Shown: positions 57,450 to 64,000 of the stretch, one piece after another
Position numbering within the stretch: the first letter of the stretch is position 1
Layout of the letters: every line of letters begins with the position of its first letter
DNA from: Apodemus sylvaticus
Lineage: Eukaryota > Chordata > Mammalia > Rodentia > Muridae
NCBI RefSeq assembly: GCF_947179515.1
Contig: NC_067472.1
Coordinates: 80,293,981-80,357,980 of the forward strand
DNA: 64,000 nt
Direction: 5' to 3'
Notes under the pieces: generated by a model
The model's database searches: none
What the model saw: only the letters and a program-made list of their open reading frames with translations
Told to the model about the DNA's origin: nothing
Translations under genes and position numbers: made by a program

Positions 57450-58451
57450 TTTTAATTAAGAAAATATATTTTATTGTGTTATTAAAAATATTTAAGTTAC
57501 ATATGGGGCAAGTTGACAGTGCCACTGGACAGAAGAACTGGTAAGGTTGAGCAGGCTCTGGGGAAATCTGGCTGGAGTAGAGCCAGCTCTCTGCCAAACT
57601 ATCTGATGTGAAACAAGTAGCCATGCACCCCACTGAAAGGACCATGACAGTGGGTCTGGTAATGTGAAGACCCAACCTTCTCCATGCTAATGAGTTAGGC
57701 TCCAAGTGTTTAGCCAATGAGCTTCCCTTCCTGGGCAATCCTTCCCACAGAGGTTTTTAATCCTTGGTTTACCCTGAATAAGGTGTATGCATTCACCTCC
57801 ACCATCAAATAAAAGTTTGAACGAGCAGGGACTACCTCTTCACCAAGGATTGCCTGGGAGCAGGGGCTTCCTTGTGACAGGCTGCACCTATATATCCCCG
57901 GGAAGATTCTCCACATTCACTCAGAACCAAACCAATTCCGCTGCCTTCCAGCCTGGTGCTTAAATGCCCCGAGGGGAAGCATGGACCCAGGGACCTCTGT
58001 TTCCAACTCCTAGCAGTAAGCTGGCAGTAACACCTGGATACACAGAAGACTGGGAACAACAGCAACCATCCCAGACCCTGCTGTTTTACACCTAAGAAAA
58101 CATGGACCGCAGACCCATATTACAGATTGTGTTCTGTCTCCGCTGAGCACCTTGCCAACGGGACTTGGGTACCCCAGCAGTTAAAACTCAGCCCAGCAGT
58201 TAAAAAGAAAACAAAGCATCCATAATCTGGATAGCCTGGGTGCATAGAGCAGCTCTGCCCCACACACCTGGGCACACAGCAGCTGGGCCACACACACGTG
58301 GGTACACAGCAGCTCTGTCACGCATATCTTAATGTACTGGCTGGGGGGCAGGACTGCTGGAGTCTATCGGCATCCAGGGCCCACACTGATCTTAGTTTAC
58401 TGCCTTTGGGTAAGGTGTCTGCCTGGAGGGCCCTTTCCACTCTGGCCCTGG
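57450..58451 (-). other. Kdm8: Kdm8 3' UTR (3' limit inferred)
   Basis: This is the unspliced stretch after the stop. On the minus strand there is an ATTAAA at 57,761-57,756 and a canonical AATAAA at 57,475-57,470, so the UTR may be about 0.7 or 1.0 kb. No splice sites or coding signal were noticed. Long frames here (for example 57,229-57,738 minus) are not supported as protein. Confidence 0.55.
57470..57475 (-). terminator. Kdm8: Candidate poly(A) signal AATAAA of Kdm8
   Basis: Seen as TTTATT on the plus strand. It lies about 980 nt after the Kdm8 stop in AT-rich DNA. The nearer ATTAAA variant at 57,756-57,761 is the alternative. Confidence 0.5.
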
Positions 58452-58616
58452 CTAGGACCACCAGAAGCTGACAGAGAAGCTCAGGTCCAGGGAGCGCACA
58501 TAATGCCAGTACTTAGCAGGTATAAAGAGGGTGTCTCCTGGGGTCAGAATGCAGGACAGGAATGGGGCCTCAGGGAACTTGGGGAACTTCTCTAGGTCGG
58601 GGTTTTCCACATCAAC
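58452..58616 (-). CDS. Kdm8: Kdm8 last coding exon: third iron ligand and stop
   Basis: The acceptor CTTTCTGCAG precedes 58,616. It carries 54 codons and TAG at 58,454-58,452. It includes the SCILTPGDTLFIPAKYWHYV core with the distal His (human H400) and the FSVSFWWS C-terminus. The exon continues leftwards as 3' UTR. Confidence 0.96.
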   Translation of the reverse strand, partial: VDVENPDLEKFPKFPEAPFLSCILTPGDTLFIPAKYWHYVRSLDLSFSVSFWWS

Positions 58617-61600
58617 CTGCAGAAAGCAACAGAAGTCATCTGCTGTTCTGTAGAGACAGAAGGCACCATGTCACCCTGATGTCCTGGGTGCCTACCTGGC
58701 TGGTGTTATGAAGGATGTGTGTCTCGTGAGGGTACACTGCCTCAGACTCTTGTGGAGAATACAGCCGGATATACTTCTTTCCTAACACCTGGGAGAGAAG
58801 GCCCATTAGCTTCAGGAGGTGAGCAGTGGTACCCACTGACTACAGGTCTGTAGGCCTGCCCTTCCAGGCCTTCCTGTGGTCTGCCTGTTGTTGCCCTACC
58901 ACATGCTCTGACATTCTGAGGGCGCTCACCTTCAGGTACTTTAAAGATCAGCATTCTACGTGTAGCCAAGCTCAGCCCAGCACTGAGTGTTGACCTGGTT
59001 TAATCCCGGTTTCCTCTTCACCTTGGCTGTGAGGATTTATGACACAGAGGTGAAGTGAATTGCCCAAGCTGACTAAGGTGACAGTTGGTCCTGTGCCAGG
59101 CAGTAGGCTCTCTGGAGCTGGCTCTTAGTTGCTACTGAGCTGCATAGCAGGGCCGGCCCAGTGCTCGTCAAGAATGCTCTCATTTACTGAGTTTCTAGCA
59201 GTTGGACCCGTGACAAGGTTTTTACAGCAGTGTGTGCTGGTTCCCTTGTAACAAAACTGAGTCTCTGGAAACATCTCTCAGTGGCTGAGAGGCCTGTTCC
59301 ATCAGCCCTTATCCACAGGTGCAAGCTGGCAGCAGGAGTAGAGAGGCTGGCAGACACTAGAATGTGCTAGGCCTCCACCCAAGCGCTCTCCTCTCTGGCC
59401 CCGGAGAAATCCCACTTGGGTGTAGCTTGACCTGGGTGAAGCCCTTTCCCAGGGTCATAGGGCTGTTTTTTCTGTCTATATCCCTTCCACTCCCTTTTCT
59501 TCTCCCCCTCCCTCCCTTTTGTGACCAGGTATCATGTAGCCCAGGCTTGTCTTGAACTAGCTATGTGCTGAGGGTGACCTGGAAGCTCCCAAGTGCTAGG
59601 ATTATGAGTATTTACCATCACAAGCTCCTTGGTCAGCCCTGTCTGCAGCAACTCCTACCTGGACCAGGAAGTTCTGCTGGGGGTCCTGATGCAGTGGGGA
59701 GATGGTTCCTTGGGGACCAAACCAGGCATTGATAGTGATCTCTTCCTCTTCTCCATTGCCCAGGCAACAGTAATCGGGGATACTGATGTCCTGCTTCAAC
59801 TCTGGGATCTGAGGGCAGCGGCAGAAAGCAGAGGCCAGGGTTAGGTATGCCAGCCAGGGCCCAGCTGACATGACTGCTGACAGCCACACACACACTCCTA
59901 GATGCACTTCTAGTTTAATTTTTCAGACAGTTTTTCTGTTTCTCATCCTCTTCCACCCAAATGCAGATATAGCATGTATGTGCCGCCCTGCCTAGTTCAG
60001 GTTCATAGTCTAATAAACTCTTGAGATAGAAATAATAGGGATGAATTATAATCTTGCTTCATATTGGTTTTTATATCATATAGGTATATTCTTTTTAGAA
60101 ACCTGGCATTGTTGCTTTATACTTTTTACAAAAAGCATAATGTCATACTAATTTACTAATGACTAATACTTTCTTTTGTTTTGAGATGGGCTTACTTTGT
60201 AGCTCTGGCTGGCCTGAATCTCACCAAATAGATTAGGGTGGCCTTGAACTCACAGAACTATCTGCCTCTGCTGGCATTAGGGCATGAGTCACCACACCAG
60301 GCAAGAGTTAAGTTACCACCACCATCCACCACCAAAAAACAAAACAAAACAAACTCAATAAACAAAACAAAAACCCCACAGGTGCTGGGCTTGTTGGTGC
60401 ATACCTGCAATTTCAGCACTTGGAAAACTGAGACAGGAGCATGAAAAACATGACCCAGGAGGTAAGCATGGGTGGCACAGTGAGATCTTATTTCAAAAAA
60501 ACGAACAATCCTCAAAAGTCTAATGTACTGGATATTTATCAGATCTCTGGAGGATAATTTTGAAAAAGTTACTACCAGTGAGGAAATCGCAACTGATATA
60601 TTTTAAATAAATTACTACAAAGACCGGCAAAGTAGGCTTTGTACTAAACTTACTCTGAGAAGAAAGGAGTTTATTGAACAGTGTTCAGAAGCCAGAGAAG
60701 AGAGCCTTGGGACCAAGTTGAGTACATTTCCTAGCCACCAGGGGACTAAAGCAAGCACTCAGAAGCAAATTAGTGGCGAGGAAGGGTTCGGGTCTTATTA
60801 GCATGTGAGCAGAGCTGGAGAGCCCACAGTCTCCAATGGGGCTAAAACCCTGGCACCTAGCATACCCATTACTGCTTTGATTGAGTGCGACCAAACCTTG
60901 CCCCTGGATGCTGAGCATAACTCTGATGGATTCCTGATGATGTCATCAGAATTCTGAAGGGTGACTGGTTGGCTAGATATCAAAATCATTGGCCAAGGAT
61001 TCAGAGACCCTCAGGAAACACATGTTCCAGCAATGTGACTATTGACAAACTCAAAGCAGTGGCCAGAGGCTTCCAAGATACCACAGCAGGAAGAAAGTCA
61101 GTGCAAGGTCCCTGGCAAGCACCTGTCAGTAGCCTACACTTCCTATTGACACAGAGGTCCTAGAAGACAGCCTGTATCCTGTCCCTAGGATACATGGCTG
61201 CTCAAACTCCTTGGGGTGCTGGACAGCAGAGACAACTGTGAGTGCTGAGGGACAGGCAGCGTCATCTGCCTGAAATAGTCTTACACATTCTAGGCTCACC
61301 CTGAAGATAACAGCAGCTTGCCTTCTGGCCCGGGTCAAGGCTCCAGATAAGCAGGTAAGGACATCCTCAGGATGAGCCCTCAGCCACTGTCTCAGTGTCT
61401 TAACCAGACAGCTTGGAAGGAATCCCAAGCGCTTAGATTCAAGGTGTACACACCACACCCAGGTCCAGGCAGCTCAAATGGTGAGGTGCTGGGGTGTTTC
61501 CTAATGGGACTATTCTCCCACCCAGTCCTACTCCAGCTCAGCCAGGCTGTACCTTTAAGTCATGGCAGGCCTGGACCCCAGTCTCCGCATACTCAATCTC

Positions 61601-63586
61601 TCAAGCCTGGCAGTTTGATTTGCCTCACTGCTGCCTGTGGTAATCAGGAAGATGCTCCAGCAGATAGCCAATGGGTGCTTCGCAGGAGCAGAGGAGCATG
61701 GTCTGACACTTACCTGGTCGAACAGCTGGTGCTGAGCAAGGTACCCGACATCCTTTGCCTGACCCAGAGGAAGAAAGCAGAGGTGACCATGGTTAGTTCG
61801 TGTCAAGTATCTCTTGATGGCCCTGTTGCTTAGTTGGATGCTAAGTCCTGGCCTCAGCCCCACCTACCACTGTCCCGTGTGGCCCCTTCCCCAGCTTGGG
61901 GTCTGACATGGTCAGTGACCTCCCAGGCAGGACAGAGCTGAAGGGCAGGAGACTTAGGGCCTGGGACGCAGCCCTGCTCTGTCTCAGTGAGCCACCAGTC
62001 CCTTTAGCTTTTCCTTTAAGAAAACAATGCAGGTGCAGCACATAGCCAAGTGCTGCTGCTTCTCACTGGAAGTTGTTTTAAAAATCGTGCTGAGGTGTGA
62101 CATGCCTTTAGCATCTGTTACATAGTAACTTGTACATACCTCGCTCAGGATGTATTTCTGGATGAACTCATTGACTGTCATGAGAGTCTGGGACCAGTCT
62201 TCATCTGTGTACCTTGAACCCACTTCCACGGGGACAGTGCGGCAGCCAGCAGTCTCCTGGATGTACTGGAGACTACAAGAACATCACCATAGTGTCAGCA
62301 CGCATCACTGCTACTCACATCTAGGACTGCTTTCCTTTGTTCTCTTCATGCAGAACCTGAGGAAGGGACTGTTGCCTTACTCCCCTGACAACATTCTCAC
62401 AGTAGAAAGGCGAGGCTGTGTACCTGAGACCACACAGCTCAAGTGGCTTTGCCTTGCCCGTGCCCAACCCTCAGGCTCAACCTGTCACACAGACTGTCCT
62501 CACCACCTCTGCCATCCATAATCCTGCTGGCTCTTCACTTTCTGCTGTCACTGCTGAGAAGCCTTGGGGCAAGTGGAAGGCAGTATGGGGTGATGAGTGC
62601 AGGCTCTGAACTCTGTTAGCCGGGGGTGAGTCGGGATCGTTGAATGAGTTAGCCTTCCTGAGTCCGGGTTAAAGGAGGATGCCAGAACCCACCCCCATCT
62701 GGAGTGTGACTGCTCTGCTGTGGCTCCCACAGCATTCTTCCTCACTGGAGTCTCGGGGACTTCCTCCACAAACTCACACCAGGCCAACCTGACCCAACCC
62801 ACTCCCATGAGCTACAGCTGTCTCACAGAGCGCCCAGGGTACTTTTACATGACCCTGTGATGCTGAAATGTTGGGATTCTCCAGTCCTTACAGGAAGCAT
62901 TAGTGTGGCCTCTCTGAATCCTAGCAGCAGCAGTCTCCTGGGTGAGTGCAGTCATGGCCTCAGGGCCCATAGAAGGAAGAGCAGTGGGATCTCTAAGATC
63001 TTGCATGAACACCTAACGGCTCTGAGTCTATAACTCAGGCACTTGCAAGGCTATGCTCAGGGTGAGTGCGTGTTGGTGACAGCTTAGACCCCTGCACACA
63101 CTCAGGATGGCCCATTAAACATTTTGTTAATTTAATAGAATACTCCATGTGCAGGGAGGTAGACATGCCACTGTGTGGTGTGGAGGCCAGAAGACAACTT
63201 TGTAGTTCTCTCCTTCCACCTGTGTGGGTCCTGGGGTTTGGTCCTCAGACCACTAGGTTTTTGCAGCTATCTTGCCAGCCCCAGGGCATCCCACTTTAAA
63301 GTCTTCATTAATCCTCTGTAATCAATCAAGGGATTCTGAAGGTTGGTCTGAGACAGTGACTTATGAGTCCTGGGGACACTCAGAAGGAAGGACCTTAGTT
63401 CCCCACAGTGACTACTCACCTCCACTTCTTCATGCACGGCCAGTGGTCAGCCACACCTTCCAAGATCACAGGCCTCCCGGGAACTAGGAAATGCTTTCTG
63501 AAGTACTGCAGAGGCGGGCAGCGAAGCCTGGGCACTGCCCGCTCCAGCACCATGGTGGGGGCTGAGCTGACGGCAGGCCTGGCCTT
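58452..63586 (-). CDS. Kdm8: Kdm8 (JMJD5): JmjC 2-oxoglutarate oxygenase, C-terminal 250 residues (gene runs off the right edge)
   Basis: Complement join 63586-63420, 62272-62140, 61758-61714, 59808-59659, 58788-58696 and 58616-58452. All introns are GT-AG, phases are continuous, and the frame ends in FSVSFWWS and TAG. The JmjC double-stranded beta-helix carries HQD in PLHQDPQQNF (human H321 and D323) and YWHYV (human H400), so the three Fe(II) ligands are intact. Counting back from a 416-residue total places them exactly on the human numbers. KDM8 is nuclear and uses 2-oxoglutarate and oxygen. It was first reported as an H3K36me2 demethylase; later work supports arginine C3-hydroxylation of proteins such as RCCD1 and RPS6, so its true activity is debated. 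About 165 N-terminal residues are missing only because the window ends. Confidence 0.97.
58696..58788 (-). CDS. Kdm8: Kdm8 exon E
   Basis: The acceptor TTCTCTCCCAG precedes 58,788 and the donor GTAGGC follows 58,696. It has 31 whole codons: VLGKKYIRLYSPQESEAV, then YPHETHILHNTSQ. The lysine-tyrosine strand corresponds to the 2-oxoglutarate-facing part of the JmjC fold. Confidence 0.95.
59515..59620 (-). repeat. B1-type SINE, reverse (Kdm8 intron)
   Basis: CATGTAGCCCAGGCTTGTCT, CCAAGTGCTAGGATTATGAG. Incomplete. Confidence 0.65.
59659..59808 (-). CDS. Kdm8: Kdm8 exon D: iron-binding HxD
   Basis: The acceptor GCTGCCCTCAG precedes 59,808 and the donor GTAGGA follows 59,659. The exon is 50 whole codons. 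It starts IPELKQDISIPDYCCLG, has an acidic GEEEE run, then NAWFGPQGTISPLHQDP, with the H and D Fe(II) ligands, and ends QQNFLVQ. Confidence 0.96.
60172..60505. repeat. Two B1 SINEs in opposite orientation (Kdm8 intron)
   Basis: 60,172-60,300 reverse (GTAGCTCTGGCTGGCCTGAA, GTCACCACACCAGGC), then an A-rich link and 60,378-60,505 forward (GTGCTGGGCTTGTTGGTGCA, TTCAGCACTTGGAAAACTGA). The pair could fold as an inverted repeat in RNA. Confidence 0.75.
61714..61758 (-). CDS. Kdm8: Kdm8 exon C (45-nt micro-exon)
   Basis: The acceptor GGGTCAG precedes 61,758 and the donor GTAAGT follows 61,714. It is exactly 15 codons: AKDVGYLAQHQLFDQ, the conserved GYLAQHQLFDQ of JMJD5. An exon this small is easily missed by gene finders; the flanking phases (0/0) confirm it. 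Confidence 0.94.
62140..62272 (-). CDS. Kdm8: Kdm8 exon B
   Basis: The acceptor TCTTGTAG precedes 62,272 and the donor GTATGT follows 62,140. The exon has 133 nt. The first base completes the Ser begun in exon A, then 44 codons follow: LQYIQETAGCRTVPVEVGSR, then YTDEDWSQTLMTVNEFIQ and KYILSE. These match the family's conserved RTVPVE and VNEFI elements. Confidence 0.94.
63120..63290 (-). repeat. B3 SINE, reverse (Kdm8 intron)
   Basis: TGTGGAGGCCAGAAGACAAC, TTCTCTCCTTCCACCTGTGT, GCAGCTATCTTGCCAGCCCC. Confidence 0.75.
63420..63586 (-). CDS. Kdm8: Kdm8 exon A: start of the JmjC region
   Basis: On the minus strand the acceptor ...CTGAACAG precedes 63,586 and the donor GTGAGT follows 63,420. The exon has 167 nt, 55 codons plus two bases. 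It encodes KARPAVSSAPTMVLERAVPR, then a stretch with LVPGRPVILEGVADHWP, the conserved start of the JMJD5 catalytic domain. The last two bases (AG) join exon B to make a Ser codon. The 5' edge could shift if another acceptor is used. Confidence 0.92.
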
Positions 63587-63734
63587 CTGTTCAGAATCCA
63601 AACAAAGCAAGATGGCAACTGTCTCAGGATCTGTGTTAGTGGCAGATGTCTGGGTAGCGTTAACAGCAGATGGCAGTTATTTGTGTGCAGTGTGTGGCAG
63701 AAGCTAACCTTGGCTAGTACTCTGTATCGTGCAC

Positions 63735-64000
63735 ATCCACCTTACTGAGATGGGGTTTTCTCCCTGGCCTGGGGTTCACTGACTCCAGAGAGGCTGGCTG
63801 ACTAGCAAGATCCACCTGAATCTACTTCCCCAGGTATGGGGTGACAAGAACATGCCACCATGCCAAGTTTTTACATGGTCCCAGGGATCAAACTCTAGTG
63901 CTCCTACATGTACGGCCAGCTTTTGTCCAAGCCATCTTCTTAGTTCTGAGCTTTGTTTTGTTTTTGAGACAGAGTCTAAACATATCTAGCAGGCCTAGAA
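63735..64000 (-). repeat. Worn B1-like element, then start of a B1, reverse, cut by the edge
   Basis: 63,740-63,880: GAGATGGGGTTTTCTCCCTG, AACATGCCACCATGCCAAG. From 63,950: TTTTGTTTTTGAGACAGAGT opens another B1 that continues past 64,000. This belongs to the Kdm8 intron upstream of exon A. Confidence 0.6.

Noticed and set aside
57229..57738. 169-codon minus-strand frame downstream of Kdm8
   Set aside because: It overlaps the likely Kdm8 3' UTR and poly(A) signal, spans an AT-rich tail and has no recognised domain.
61372..61833. 153-codon plus-strand frame
   Set aside because: It is antisense to Kdm8 exon C and introns, without its own splice sites or domain.

Overview
This is nuclear DNA from a muroid rodent, mouse-like. 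The evidence is GT-AG introns, a CpG-rich TATA-less promoter, and dense B1, B2/B3, B4/ID SINEs with truncated L1 elements of murine type. No young, intact rat-type ID element was seen, which leans toward mouse or a close relative, but the species cannot be fixed by reading alone.

Layout. Positions 1-28,300 look intergenic: SINEs, three L1 3' ends, several rodent DNA-transposon-like repeats, many microsatellites, and a 33-unit 23-bp minisatellite at 23.9-24.65 kb. No protein-coding exon was recognised there. A CpG-rich promoter at about 28.38-28.76 kb starts Nsmce1, which runs on the + strand to about 54.09 kb. It has a non-coding exon 1 and seven coding exons that join without any frame break into a 266-codon protein (SMC5/6 complex RING subunit NSE1). 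Intron 2 is 14.5 kb and holds most of the gene's repeats, including a (CTG)17 tract. The 3' half of Kdm8 (JMJD5) lies on the - strand, from about 57.45 kb to the right edge. Six coding exons give the last 250 residues, covering the JmjC region with both parts of the iron site; the N-terminal exons lie beyond 64,000.

The two genes converge, with 3' ends about 3.4 kb apart. From memory, the Kdm8-Nsmce1 neighbourhood is conserved in mammals, with Il4r beyond the Nsmce1 promoter, so Il4r is expected off the left edge; this is inference. Both proteins are tied to chromosome maintenance: NSE1 in SMC5/6-dependent repair, KDM8 as a nuclear 2-oxoglutarate oxygenase. Nothing here shows that they are co-regulated.

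No CRISPR array, operon, phage or unfamiliar multi-gene system is present. Most long open frames are by-products of simple repeats, SINEs or GC-rich introns. The most notable unexplained structures are the 23-bp minisatellite, the (CTG)17 tract, a three-unit tandem repeat just upstream of the Nsmce1 promoter, a small VNTR just past its poly(A) site, and a possible cryptic 44-nt exon before the start-codon exon.
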